Below are positions 35,300-43,748 of a stretch of 64,000 nucleotides of DNA, piece by piece; the first letter of the stretch is position 1, and every line of letters begins with the position of its first letter. A program made the translations under genes and the position numbers. The stretch comes from Anaerolineales bacterium. Lineage in GTDB: Bacteria; Chloroflexota; Anaerolineae; Anaerolineales; Villigracilaceae. The notes beneath the pieces were generated by a model that did not search any database, had not been told where the DNA came from, and saw only the letters and a list, made by a program, of their open reading frames with translations. The stretch is taken from the NCBI GenBank assembly GCA_023382595.1, contig JAHDWB010000005.1:117543-181542 (forward strand), given 5' to 3'.

Positions 35300-36175
35300 T
35301 TACAACCGCGGGATCAACACGGGCGTGTTCTTTTTATATTCTTCGTAATCCGCCTGCCCGCCCCATTTGGCATCCGCTTTTTTGGCGAGTAGAGGGATAC
35401 CGCTGATGCGGGTGAGGAGCAGTGTTACAAAAATGGGGGAGATCAATGCGATCCACTGCCAGCCTTGCAGGACGGGCAATGCGATGATCGCAACACCGAT
35501 CCACAGGACGATCTCGCCGAAGTAATTGGGATGGCGCGAACGTGACCACAGTCCCGTGCGGATGAATTTGCCCTTGTTGGCGGGGTCCGCGTTGAAGCGG
35601 CTTTTCTGCGCGTCGGCGATGACTTCAAAGGCGAAGCCGAAGACCCAGATGAGAAAACCGACGACGGCGAAGACATCCAGTTCTTTGCGGTAGGTGGTGG
35701 TAATGGCGACCAGTGCGGCGGCGGCGGTGAACGTCACCCACAGCCCCTGCATCGTCCACACGTTCAGGAAGCGGAAGAAGGATGGTTTGAGTTCGTCGAA
35801 ACGGTCATCCTTGCCTGCCTTGCGGATGCGGCTGAATAGAAAGGTTCCGAGGCGGATCGCCCAGATAATAACCAGAGCCGCCAGAAGAATGGAACGCGCG
35901 TCCAGATCGACGCTGTACCTGCTGTAACAGACCGAGATGCCGACCACGGTAATGTACGTGAAACCGCCCGTCAGGTCGAAGAACTTTTCGGTCTGGAAGA
36001 TGTAGGACGGAATAAAGACCAGCCACTGGATCAGGAAAGCCAGCCCGACGGCGATGGCAAACACAGGAACGCCGCCGAGCGTCGCGCCGCCCTGCCCCCC
36101 TGCCAAAGCGACCAGATAACCGATCAGGACCAGAATTGGAAATATGATGAGTGAAGTGAGATCTGTTTTTTTCAT
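35300..36175 (-). CDS. DUF1295-type membrane protein (steroid 5-alpha-reductase/ICMT-like)
   Basis: The 291-residue protein has about seven membrane helices and the C-terminal signature GLWSRSRHPNYFGEIVLWIG, where the RHPNYFGE motif binds NADPH or S-adenosylmethionine in related reductases and methyltransferases. The substrate is likely a lipid or isoprenoid. Within a carotenoid operon, isoprenoid reduction is plausible but unproven. It starts 3 nt after the DegV gene. Confidence 0.8.
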   Translation of the reverse strand: MKKTDLTSLIIFPILVLIGYLVALAGGQGGATLGGVPVFAIAVGLAFLIQWLVFIPSYIFQTEKFFDLTGGFTYITVVGISVCYSRYSVDLDARSILLAALVIIWAIRLGTFLFSRIRKAGKDDRFDELKPSFFRFLNVWTMQGLWVTFTAAAALVAITTTYRKELDVFAVVGFLIWVFGFAFEVIADAQKSRFNADPANKGKFIRTGLWSRSRHPNYFGEIVLWIGVAIIALPVLQGWQWIALISPIFVTLLLTRISGIPLLAKKADAKWGGQADYEEYKKNTPVLIPRL

Positions 36176-36178
36176 GGA

Positions 36179-37012
36179 TTATTCCTTGGTGATACAGGCA
36201 AACCCAAGCGCGCCGACGCCAAGATGGGCACCAAGTACGGGTGTGATTTGCACGATATGAATATCTCCTTGCGGGAAGTAACTGCGGACTTGTTCGTACA
36301 GTATCCGCGCTTGTTCATGCGCGCCGGCATGCAGGATCGCCAGTTTTTCAAAGGGGGCATACTCGTTCAGCCATTCCATCAGGCGTTCCGAGGCGCGGGT
36401 TTGTGTACGGACACGATATGCGGTCGGTTTGCCTTGGTTCATATGCAGCAGCGGCTTGATCTGCAAAATCTCGCCAAGTTTTGCAAGGGCAAAATTCATC
36501 CGTCCGCTGCGGCGCAGATATTCCAATGTCTTGAGTGAAGCGAAGACGTATGTCCGCTTCATGACGCCCTGCAGGCTGGATACGATTTCCTCCATCTTTT
36601 TCCCAAGCTGAGCCAGTTGCGCCGCCCTTTCAACGATGAAGCCCGTTCCCAAACTGAGCTGGCTTGAATCTAGCACAGTGACCGGGATGCGCGTAAACTG
36701 TTCTGCCGCAATGCGCGCCGAGTTGACCGTGGCGCTCAGACTTTCAGAAATATGAATGGACAGGATCTCCTGTGCGCCTTTGTTCGCCAGTTGCTCGTAT
36801 GCCTGCAAAAAGAGATCCGGTCCCGGCGCTGCGGTTGAAGGCGGCGGATTGTAGTCGGGTAGTTGTGTGTAAAACTCATCCCGTGAGAGATCGATGCCGT
36901 CGCGGAAGGAGTTTGCGCCCTGGTTGATGTGCAGGGCAAGCACTGTGATGTCGTGTTGGTTCACGACCTCTTCAGGCAGGTCACAGGTGCTGTCGGTGAC
37001 GATTCGGATCAT
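36179..37012 (-). CDS. DegV-family fatty-acid-binding protein
   Basis: The 277-residue protein begins IRIVTDSTCDLPEEVV, the classical DegV start, and has VTVLDSSQLSLGTGF and the SLKTLEYLRRSGRMNFAL helix. DegV/FakB proteins hold a fatty acid in an internal pocket, and FakB presents it to fatty-acid kinase. No FakA gene is in the window. Its place between carH and DUF1295 suggests a lipid-handling role in the light response. AAGGAAGATCGCC precedes the ATG. Confidence 0.92.
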   Translation of the reverse strand: MIRIVTDSTCDLPEEVVNQHDITVLALHINQGANSFRDGIDLSRDEFYTQLPDYNPPPSTAAPGPDLFLQAYEQLANKGAQEILSIHISESLSATVNSARIAAEQFTRIPVTVLDSSQLSLGTGFIVERAAQLAQLGKKMEEIVSSLQGVMKRTYVFASLKTLEYLRRSGRMNFALAKLGEILQIKPLLHMNQGKPTAYRVRTQTRASERLMEWLNEYAPFEKLAILHAGAHEQARILYEQVRSYFPQGDIHIVQITPVLGAHLGVGALGFACITKE

Positions 37013-37028
37013 GGCGATCTTCCTTTCT

Positions 37029-38342
37029 TTATGCGCTTATCTGCGCACTTAGCCAGGCTTTGATCGGCTCTCCCTGACCGTTGATCTGTTCGTCCACGGC
37101 TTGGGAATAGGCGTTCATGAAATATTGAAGTTCCTCGGGCGGGCGCTCATGTGTTTGCAGGAGCAACTTCAGCCATTCCACTTCGTCGTTGAGATGTCCC
37201 ATGTCGCCGAGTTGCAAGGCGGCGGCGATGTTGTCACCGAGGAAATGGATGCCCGTGTTCAAGCCTTCAGGGCTGATGGACAGCGGTTGGATGCGCTCCC
37301 TGAGCGTGCCTTCGATGCGCGTCCGTTTGGAGAGGAAGGAGTGCAAGGCAACCCGATACTCCTGCGTTGCAGTTTTGATCTCGCGCTCTGTAGATTTGCC
37401 GCGGATGATCTTCTCCACTTCCTGAATGGACGGTTCGAGCGCATCGCCGAGGTAGAAGCCGGGCACATGCTCCACGATGCCCGGCCGCATGGAAAAGATG
37501 CGCCCGCCGAATGCGACCTGCCCATTCTGGCTGGTGATCGCAAGTGCGGCATGCTGCAAGGATGCGGCGCTGACCAGTGTCTGTGCCACGAGTACGACTA
37601 AGTTGGCTTTCACCTTTTGCGCGGTCTCCGCGAAACGCTCGGCAGGGACATTCGCACCAAGGTAAATGACATTCAATCCGCGGCGGCGCAGGAGCAGGGA
37701 CAACAACAACGGCGTGAACGTGTGCCATTCCCCGGGCGGACATCCCACCAAGATCGTCTGCGGGCGGGACGGGATGGGGGAGGCACTCAAGAGCGCATCG
37801 AGGCGGCGCATCGCCAGCCCTGACGCGAAATGCTCCTGCTGGACCGATGCGCGGTTTTCGTACCACAAGTCCCCGATCTCCGACATTCCTTTTTGAATGA
37901 CTTCCGTGCAAACTGCTTCGACGGTGAACATCGAGAAGGCTTTGTTCAATGCCTGCTCGGCGTTGGTCTCGCTGAAGTTCATGCAGGCGGTGATCCACTG
38001 CGCGCGCAGGGCGTCCAGTGTGGTTTCGGGGGCTTGGGTGGAAGGCGAGGTCACAGCGCCGATCATGCTTGATGGTGTGTAACCAGCCAGCGGGTCGGTA
38101 TCCGAGGCGATGTGCTCGTTCCATAAGTCCACGGCGCGTGAAATGGATAGTCCCTCTGCCTGGCGCGCGATCAGCCACTTGATGGTTTCGATGTCGTATT
38201 GTGAATACAGGCGGTGACCGCCAGCCGTGCGCTGCGGCGCGGGCAAGCCATAACGGCGTTCCCAGGCGCGCAGCGTGTCGGCGGCGAGACCTGTTTCGAG
38301 CAAGACGGCTTTGAGATTGAAGGCAGGGGATTTGCTGATCAT
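37029..38342 (-). CDS. carH: CarH/LitR-type B12-dependent photoreceptor repressor (MerR family)
   Basis: The 437-residue protein has a MerR winged helix at about 10-75 (TLRAWERRYGLPAPQRTAGG), a helical bundle with the light-sensing W160-x9-E170-H171 motif, and a Rossmann-like cobalamin domain from about 196, with E205-x-H207 in PPGEWHTF supplying the lower ligand. CarH tetramers bind adenosylcobalamin and block promoters in the dark; light breaks the Co-C bond and releases DNA. About 130 C-terminal residues beyond the B12 domain are unusual for CarH, which is near 300 residues. It lies 9 nt after crtI, so its own operon may be its target. Confidence 0.92.
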   Translation of the reverse strand: MISKSPAFNLKAVLLETGLAADTLRAWERRYGLPAPQRTAGGHRLYSQYDIETIKWLIARQAEGLSISRAVDLWNEHIASDTDPLAGYTPSSMIGAVTSPSTQAPETTLDALRAQWITACMNFSETNAEQALNKAFSMFTVEAVCTEVIQKGMSEIGDLWYENRASVQQEHFASGLAMRRLDALLSASPIPSRPQTILVGCPPGEWHTFTPLLLSLLLRRRGLNVIYLGANVPAERFAETAQKVKANLVVLVAQTLVSAASLQHAALAITSQNGQVAFGGRIFSMRPGIVEHVPGFYLGDALEPSIQEVEKIIRGKSTEREIKTATQEYRVALHSFLSKRTRIEGTLRERIQPLSISPEGLNTGIHFLGDNIAAALQLGDMGHLNDEVEWLKLLLQTHERPPEELQYFMNAYSQAVDEQINGQGEPIKAWLSAQISA

Positions 38343-38351
38343 TGTTCTTCC

Positions 38352-39878
38352 TTAAGCTGGATTTAAAGTTGGTTTGACAACCTTTTGTACAGCAATTGTA
38401 CCTGCTTCTTTGAGGATTCGTTCCGTTGTCAGGCGGGCGGAGAGGAGAACGATCGGCAGACCTGTGCCTGGGTGTGTGGAGGCTCCTGCGAAGTACAGGT
38501 TCTTGAATTGCTTGTGACGGTTCTGCGGGCGGAGATAACCGACCTGCCAGAAGTTGTGACTCAGCCCGAACGCGGCTCCCTTTTCGAGATTGAAACGCTC
38601 TTTCCACGTTTTGGGCTGGTACACGATCTCGAACTTGATGCTCTCTTTGAGGTCGCTGATACCCATCTCTTTTTCGAGCCGTGCAAAGATGGTTTCGCGC
38701 GCGCGGTTTACCAACGCGTCCCAATCCTGCTCGGTGCGTGCATCGAGATGACCGACGGGAACGAGTACGTACAGCGTATCTTCTCCCTTCGGCGCGGCGG
38801 CGGAGTCGGTGCGCGCAGGCGCATGGACGTAGAACGATGGCACTTCGGGCAATGTGTGGTCTTCGAAGATCTGATCGAACGAGGCTTTGTAATCGCCGCC
38901 GAGGAACACGTTGTGATGCGCGATCTGCGGATACTGCTTCTTCACGCCCCAATAGAACATGATGGTGGAGCAGGTGTACAGTTTCTCGTCGAGTTTTTTC
39001 GCTTCCTTTGTGTCAGGCAGAAGTTCCTTGTAGATGTAGGGCAGGTCTGCATTGCCGACGAAGATGTCGGCGTTGTAAGTCTTGCCATCCATTGTCTCCA
39101 CGCTTTCCACTTTCGACTTTCCAGCATGGATGTGTTTGACGGGGGCATTGTAGATGAACTTCACGCCGAGTTTTTCGGCAACTTTCACCAGCGCCTGAAT
39201 GCCCGCGTACATTCCGCCCATTGGATACCACACGCCTTCAGCAAGTTCCGTGTATTGGAGCAGGGAGTAGGTGGCTGGCGCGTCGTAGGGACTTAATCCC
39301 AGATACATGTTCTGGAACGTGAAAGCGGCTTTGAGCCGTTCATCCTTGAAGAAGCGACCTGTGTTGCGGTAGTGCTTGTCCAATGCCTTGAGTTGGAAGA
39401 TGAGCGGCAGGTTCTTCAAACTGAAATATTCGAAGATGTTGTAGAAGTTTCGCCCCACGAACTTCTCCAGCGACATTTTGTAATGCTTGCTTCCCTCGGC
39501 GATGTAATTGAGAAAACCCGTGAAGGCGGTCTTGTCCACGGCTTCGAGCTGGGTTTGCATCTTTCCGATGTCCGAGGTCAATTCCAACTGCAAACCGTCA
39601 TCGAAGTGGACTTTATACGTCGGGTCGATGCGGCGCAGGTCGAGGTGGTCGCTCATGGTTTCGCCGAGCGAGGCGAAGGTCTCCTCCCAAACTTCGGGCA
39701 TGAGGAACAGGGTCGGTCCGATGTCGAAGCGGTGACCGTCGCGGATGATCTGGTTGGCGCGTCCGCCCGGGGTGGATTCTTTCTCCAGCACGGTCACGTC
39801 ATATCCGTTTTTTGCGAGGCGGGCGGCGGTTGCGATCCCGCCGATCCCCGCGCCGATGACTAATGCAGTTGGTTTCAT
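38352..39878 (-). CDS. crtI: Phytoene desaturase
   Basis: The 508-residue enzyme has an N-terminal dinucleotide-binding motif VIGAGIGGIATAARL (8-22) with EKESTPGGRAN, DGHRFDIGPTLFLMPEVW, and the C-terminal carotenoid-desaturase signature YFAGASTHPGTGLPIVLLSA. CrtI converts colourless phytoene to lycopene or a related polyene at the membrane. The start at 39878 has AAGGAG 6 nt upstream; the frame extends 21 codons more without support. It heads the twelve-gene minus-strand locus and diverges from crtB. Confidence 0.95.
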   Translation of the reverse strand: MKPTALVIGAGIGGIATAARLAKNGYDVTVLEKESTPGGRANQIIRDGHRFDIGPTLFLMPEVWEETFASLGETMSDHLDLRRIDPTYKVHFDDGLQLELTSDIGKMQTQLEAVDKTAFTGFLNYIAEGSKHYKMSLEKFVGRNFYNIFEYFSLKNLPLIFQLKALDKHYRNTGRFFKDERLKAAFTFQNMYLGLSPYDAPATYSLLQYTELAEGVWYPMGGMYAGIQALVKVAEKLGVKFIYNAPVKHIHAGKSKVESVETMDGKTYNADIFVGNADLPYIYKELLPDTKEAKKLDEKLYTCSTIMFYWGVKKQYPQIAHHNVFLGGDYKASFDQIFEDHTLPEVPSFYVHAPARTDSAAAPKGEDTLYVLVPVGHLDARTEQDWDALVNRARETIFARLEKEMGISDLKESIKFEIVYQPKTWKERFNLEKGAAFGLSHNFWQVGYLRPQNRHKQFKNLYFAGASTHPGTGLPIVLLSARLTTERILKEAGTIAVQKVVKPTLNPA

Positions 39879-39947
39879 TTTTCTCCTTGTGCCGAGCCGT
39901 TTTTCGGCTCCAAAATTCTTCGTAATTCTATTTTTACACACTGTCTA

Positions 39948-39995
39948 ATATTTGTCAAGGTTTAAAATTCATCTTTGCAAAACCTTGACAAATAT
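39948..39995. promoter_or_regulatory. Symmetric divergent promoter and probable operator between crtI and crtB
   Basis: ATATTTGTCAAGGTTT (39948-39963) and AAACCTTGACAAATAT (39980-39995) are a perfect 16-bp inverted repeat with a 16-nt spacer. Each arm holds a TTGACA -35 box pointing outward. Rightward, TTGACA (39985-39990) is followed after 16 bp by TAAAAT (40007-40012) for crtB. Leftward, the mirror TTGACA is followed after 16 bp by TAAAAA for crtI. A protein bound to the repeat would block both promoters; CarH is the obvious candidate (inference). Confidence 0.8.
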
Positions 39996-40061
39996 AATAT
40001 TTTCCGTAAAATTCAATTACCGAGCGATACGACGTTCCAAGACCATTCTGAGGAGAGAACC

Positions 40062-41009
40062 ATGCAAGCAAATGCCAACTGGGAAAACCAATTACTCGCC
40101 CTAGCGGGGCACATCCCACACCCGTCCACCCGTCCCTTTTTCTCTTATTGGGCTGGCGATGCCTCCCTGCGCAATGCCTACAAGCAAGCCGAGCGCATGA
40201 CTGCCGCGCATAGCAAATCCTTCCATTTTGCATCCGGTCTGCTCCCTGAAGAGAAGCGCTCCGCCGTCCGCGCCTTGTATGCCTTCTGCCGTACCGTGGA
40301 TGATATTGTGGATGAAGTGGAAACCAAAAAAGACCGCGACTTTGAACTGGATTACTGGCGGAATATCGTCCAAACCGCCTCTCCCTCGACCGATGACATG
40401 GTTGCCCTCGCCTGGGCGGATACTCTCACCCGCTACCATATTCCCCGTCACTATGCCCTGCAATTGATCGACGGCGTCGCCCGCGACCTCTCCCAATCCC
40501 GCTACCAGACCTTTGAAGACCTTGCTACGTATTGCTATGGAGTTGCCTCCACGGTTGGGCTGATGAGCATGTACATCATTGGCTTCAAGAATAATGACGC
40601 TGTGCCTTATGCCATCAAACTGGGCGTTGCCCTGCAAATGACCAACATCCTGCGCGATGTGGGGGAGGACTACCGCAACGGACGCCTGTACCTGCCGCGC
40701 GAGGAACTTGTTACGTATGGCATTCGCGAAGAGGATATTGCCGCCGGGCGCGTTACGGACAACTGGCGTCAGTTCATGAAATTCCAGATCGAACGCACCC
40801 GTCAGTTATATGAAGAAGCATGGGCGGGCGTGAAGATGCTCGAACGCGAAGGTCAACTCGCCATCGGCGCCGCCTCCGTGTTCTATCAGGGCATTTTGGA
40901 TGACATCGAAAAGCACGATTACGACGTCTTTTCCCGCCGCGCATCCTTGAGCGCGTTCGGAAAGTTGAGCAAGATCCCCGCCTTGTGGTTGAAGATCAGA
41001 TCGCTGTAA
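40062..41009 (+). CDS. crtB: Phytoene synthase
   Basis: The 315-residue enzyme joins two geranylgeranyl diphosphates to phytoene. The two Mg-diphosphate motifs are visible: D80-D81-I-V-D84-E in CRTVDDIVDEVE, and D199-x3-D203 in NILRDVGEDYRNGRLYLP. I chose the ATG at 40062 because GAGGAGAGAACC precedes it; an earlier ATG at 39975 lies in the operator. No geranylgeranyl diphosphate synthase gene is in the window. A strong hairpin follows. Confidence 0.95.
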   Translation: MQANANWENQLLALAGHIPHPSTRPFFSYWAGDASLRNAYKQAERMTAAHSKSFHFASGLLPEEKRSAVRALYAFCRTVDDIVDEVETKKDRDFELDYWRNIVQTASPSTDDMVALAWADTLTRYHIPRHYALQLIDGVARDLSQSRYQTFEDLATYCYGVASTVGLMSMYIIGFKNNDAVPYAIKLGVALQMTNILRDVGEDYRNGRLYLPREELVTYGIREEDIAAGRVTDNWRQFMKFQIERTRQLYEEAWAGVKMLEREGQLAIGAASVFYQGILDDIEKHDYDVFSRRASLSAFGKLSKIPALWLKIRSL

Positions 41010-41015
41010 CAACTC

Positions 41016-41051
41016 CAGGTGACAGTCGCTTCAAAAAGCGACTGTCACCTG
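41016..41051 (+). terminator. Intrinsic terminator after crtB
   Basis: CAGGTGACAGTCGCTT (41016-41031) and AAGCGACTGTCACCTG (41036-41051) form a perfect 16-bp stem with loop CAAA, followed by TTTGCC. It ends the single-gene crtB transcript. Confidence 0.7.
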
Positions 41052-41090
41052 TTTGCCAAACGTATAAAAATCGTTTTCTCCTCCTCATGG

Positions 41091-41116
41091 CAGAGACATT
41101 CGCATGAATGTCTCTG
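41091..41116 (+). repeat. Hairpin just before the SGNH esterase promoter
   Basis: CAGAGACATT and AATGTCTCTG form a perfect 10-bp stem with loop CGCATG. A TAAAAT box (41123-41128) and the gene start at 41138 follow at once. It may be an operator or a second terminator for crtB; no T-run is present. Confidence 0.5.
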
Positions 41117-41137
41117 TTGCATTAAAATCGAGGTCAC

Positions 41138-41830
41138 ATGCGAAAATTTATTACCAGCTTTCTACTGATTCTTCTAATCTCCTGCGGAGGTCCTGTGACA
41201 CCACCTGCTCCATCGAACCCAGCCATCCGATACCTTGCCCTTGGCGATTCCTACACCATCGGCGAAAGTGTCCCCGAGAGCGAACGCTGGTCCAATCAAC
41301 TCGCTGATTTATTGCGGGCATCCTCCCAACTTGATGGACGAGACATCGAAGTGAGTATTATTGCCCGCACGGGTTGGACGACCGCCGAACTCTGGCAGGG
41401 GATCGAAATGCGCGCAATTCAACTGCCATACGACATGGTGTCACTGCTGATCGGCGTCAACAACCAGTATCGCGGATATGACATCAATGAGTACCGTGAG
41501 CAGTTCCGCTTCTTGCTGGAGAAAGCCATCGAATACGCAGGGGACAAACCGGCGAATGTGTTTGTCTTGTCCATCCCAGACTGGGGCGTCACACCGTTCG
41601 CAGCAGGCAGGGATGCGGCAAAGATCGCGCAGGAGATCGACGCGTTCAATGCGGTCAACCGGGAAGAAGCCGAAAAACTCGGCGTTGCCTATCTGGATGT
41701 AACGCCTGTCTCGCGTGAAGCGGCGAACGACCCGTCCCTGATCGCGGGCGACGGTCTGCATCCTTCCGGCAGGATGTACGCCGAATGGGCGAAGTTGGCT
41801 TTGCCGATCGCATTGGGAATACTGGAGTAA
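41138..41830 (+). CDS. SGNH/GDSL-family esterase, lipoprotein
   Basis: The 230-residue protein has a lipoprotein signal ending LLISC (Cys16). The SGNH blocks are present: nucleophile S38 in LALGDSYTIGE, glycine region in ARTGWTTAELW, asparagine in IGVNNQYRG, and the DxxH pair in GDGLHPSG. It probably removes acyl groups from lipids or cell-surface sugars outside the membrane. The -10-like TAAAAT ends 9 nt before the ATG, so the mRNA may be leaderless. Confidence 0.88.
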   Translation: MRKFITSFLLILLISCGGPVTPPAPSNPAIRYLALGDSYTIGESVPESERWSNQLADLLRASSQLDGRDIEVSIIARTGWTTAELWQGIEMRAIQLPYDMVSLLIGVNNQYRGYDINEYREQFRFLLEKAIEYAGDKPANVFVLSIPDWGVTPFAAGRDAAKIAQEIDAFNAVNREEAEKLGVAYLDVTPVSREAANDPSLIAGDGLHPSGRMYAEWAKLALPIALGILE

Positions 41831-41861
41831 AATCAGTTTGAAATTCTTTTTTGGAGAAAAC

Positions 41862-42266
41862 ATGCCCAAGATCAAAGCTATTAATCACGTTGCCGTCGTC
41901 GTGGACGATATGGAAAAATCCCTCTTATTCTGGCGCGATGCGCTCGGAATTGAATTGCATGAACTGCGCGATGTCCCTGCCGAGAAGTCGCAGGTGGCGT
42001 TCCTGCCGTTGGCGGGAGCAGAAGTGGAACTTGTCATGCCGACCACGGACGACTCCGGTATTGCCAAATATCTTACCAAACGCGGACCCGGTATGCATCA
42101 CATCTGCCTCGAAGTGGATGATATTGACGGGATGATGTCCCAACTCAAAGAAAAAAATATCCGTCTGATCAACGAAGAACCGCGCACCGCAGCGGACGGT
42201 AAAAAATATGCCTTTATCCATCCTGAGTCCACGGGCGGCGTGCTCGTGGAACTCTATCAGATCTGA
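41862..42266 (+). CDS. mce: Methylmalonyl-CoA epimerase
   Basis: The 134-residue vicinal-oxygen-chelate protein has two beta-alpha-beta-beta-beta modules with metal ligands in INHVAVVVDD (His9), GMHHICLEVDD and GVLVELYQI. Length and motifs fit methylmalonyl-CoA epimerase, which interconverts the R and S forms in propionate metabolism; other VOC enzymes are possible. Mutase genes are not nearby. TTGGAGAAAAC precedes the ATG at 41862. The next gene begins 2 nt after its stop. Confidence 0.85.
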   Translation: MPKIKAINHVAVVVDDMEKSLLFWRDALGIELHELRDVPAEKSQVAFLPLAGAEVELVMPTTDDSGIAKYLTKRGPGMHHICLEVDDIDGMMSQLKEKNIRLINEEPRTAADGKKYAFIHPESTGGVLVELYQI

Positions 42267-42268
42267 GC

Positions 42269-43732
42269 ATGACGGATAATATCGAAGCGATCCTGGAAAA
42301 CGAATGCGGTCTTGTCAAAGACCGTCCCATCATTGTCGGCGTCTCTGGCGGACCCGACAGTCTATGCCTGATGGAAATTTTACGGCAGGCAGGCTACCCG
42401 CTCATCGTAGCCTACTTCGATCATCAACTCCGCGTGGATTCATATCTGGATGCGCGCATGGTCGAAAAAACCGCCGCGCGCCTGATGCTCACCTGTGTCA
42501 TTGATGGCGCAGATGTGCGCGCGCATGCCGAGGAGCACAAGTTGTCCATCGAAGAAGCGGCGCGCAACTTGCGGTATCGATTCTTCTTTCAACTGGCGCA
42601 TCGGTTCGATGCGCAGGCGGTGGCAGTCGGTCACACTGCGGACGATCAGGTGGAGACGGTGTTGATGCACTTTTTGCGCGGCAGCAGTATCGCCGGCTTG
42701 AAGGGTATGTCTTATCGTTCCATCATCCAAACTTTCGATCCCAACATCCCGGTTGTGCGTCCTTTGCTTGATCTGTGGCGGGATGAAACGGTTGTGTACT
42801 GCGCGGTCCACGGGCTTCGTCCGCATTATGATTCAAGTAATGATTCGCTCAACTTTCAACGCAACCGCATCCGTCACCTCTTGATCCCAAATCTTGAAAC
42901 CTACAATCCCAAGTTCCGCGAGGCGATCCTGCGCATGTCGCAGTCGTTGAAGAGTGATTTCACCTTCGTGATGGAAACGTTGGAAAAAGGATGGGAGGAG
43001 ACGGTTTTATCCGTGGAGGAGGGAGTCGTCACCTTTGACGCGGTCCTGCTCTCGAGCCATTCGCTCGGACTCCAACGCAATCTGGTCAAACATGCCATGC
43101 AGACTCTCCACCCAGGTGTGGACATCACCTTCTCGATCCTGGAGCGCGCCACCCAGTTGATAGCCTCCAGCGCCCCATCCGCCTCTGCGGATCTGAAGGG
43201 CGGCTTGCGTATGTTCAGGGAGGCGAAACATATCTATATCTGCACGCATGGCGCGGAATTGCCGTTCGATCTTTGGCCCCAAATACCAGCCGACACGGAC
43301 AGGCTTGATGTCGCCCTGCCCGGTCAGGTCGTGTTGGCTGGCGGATGGAAGATGACTTGCGAGCGTTGGCGTCTCCCGGCTTTGGCGTGGGAGCAGGCTG
43401 AACGGAACGAGGACAGGTTTCAGGTCTGGTTGGATGCGGATGAGTTATCCGGTCTGCTGGAATTGCGGACGAGATTTCCCGGTGATCATTTCTCCCCGCT
43501 CGGCATGGACGGTCATTCGCAGAAGCTTTCCGATTTTTTTGTGAATGCGAAAATGCCCCAGCGCGCGCGTGACCGCTGGCCCCTGTTGTGTGCGGGGGAG
43601 GAGATCGTATGGATCCCGGGGCATCGCCCGTCACACCGCCACCGTTTGAAGGATACGACTAAAAATATCGTTTACTTTTCGATGGTGCGTCCGCAGGAAA
43701 AGATCACGGAAGAAGAAAATCCCCGCCAGTAG
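42269..43732 (+). CDS. tilS: tRNA(Ile)-lysidine synthase
   Basis: The 487-residue protein has the PP-loop ATP motif S26GGPDS31 in VGVSGGPDSLCL, GHTADDQVETVLMHFLRGS, and RNRIRHLLIPNLETYNP, all typical of TilS. It attaches lysine to C34 of the AUA-reading isoleucine tRNA and is normally essential. The C-terminal substrate-binding domain (about 375-475) is present, ending HRLKDTTKNIVYF. The stop lies inside the following terminator hairpin. Confidence 0.93.
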   Translation: MTDNIEAILENECGLVKDRPIIVGVSGGPDSLCLMEILRQAGYPLIVAYFDHQLRVDSYLDARMVEKTAARLMLTCVIDGADVRAHAEEHKLSIEEAARNLRYRFFFQLAHRFDAQAVAVGHTADDQVETVLMHFLRGSSIAGLKGMSYRSIIQTFDPNIPVVRPLLDLWRDETVVYCAVHGLRPHYDSSNDSLNFQRNRIRHLLIPNLETYNPKFREAILRMSQSLKSDFTFVMETLEKGWEETVLSVEEGVVTFDAVLLSSHSLGLQRNLVKHAMQTLHPGVDITFSILERATQLIASSAPSASADLKGGLRMFREAKHIYICTHGAELPFDLWPQIPADTDRLDVALPGQVVLAGGWKMTCERWRLPALAWEQAERNEDRFQVWLDADELSGLLELRTRFPGDHFSPLGMDGHSQKLSDFFVNAKMPQRARDRWPLLCAGEEIVWIPGHRPSHRHRLKDTTKNIVYFSMVRPQEKITEEENPRQ

Positions 43733-43742
43733 CGGGGATTTT
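43716..43742. terminator. Bidirectional terminator between tilS and the recombinase-like gene
   Basis: AAAATCCCCGC (43716-43726) and GCGGGGATTTT (43732-43742) form an 11-bp stem with loop CAGTA. A/T flanks on both sides make it work for either of the two convergent genes. Confidence 0.75.
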
Positions 43743-43748
43743 GTGTAT

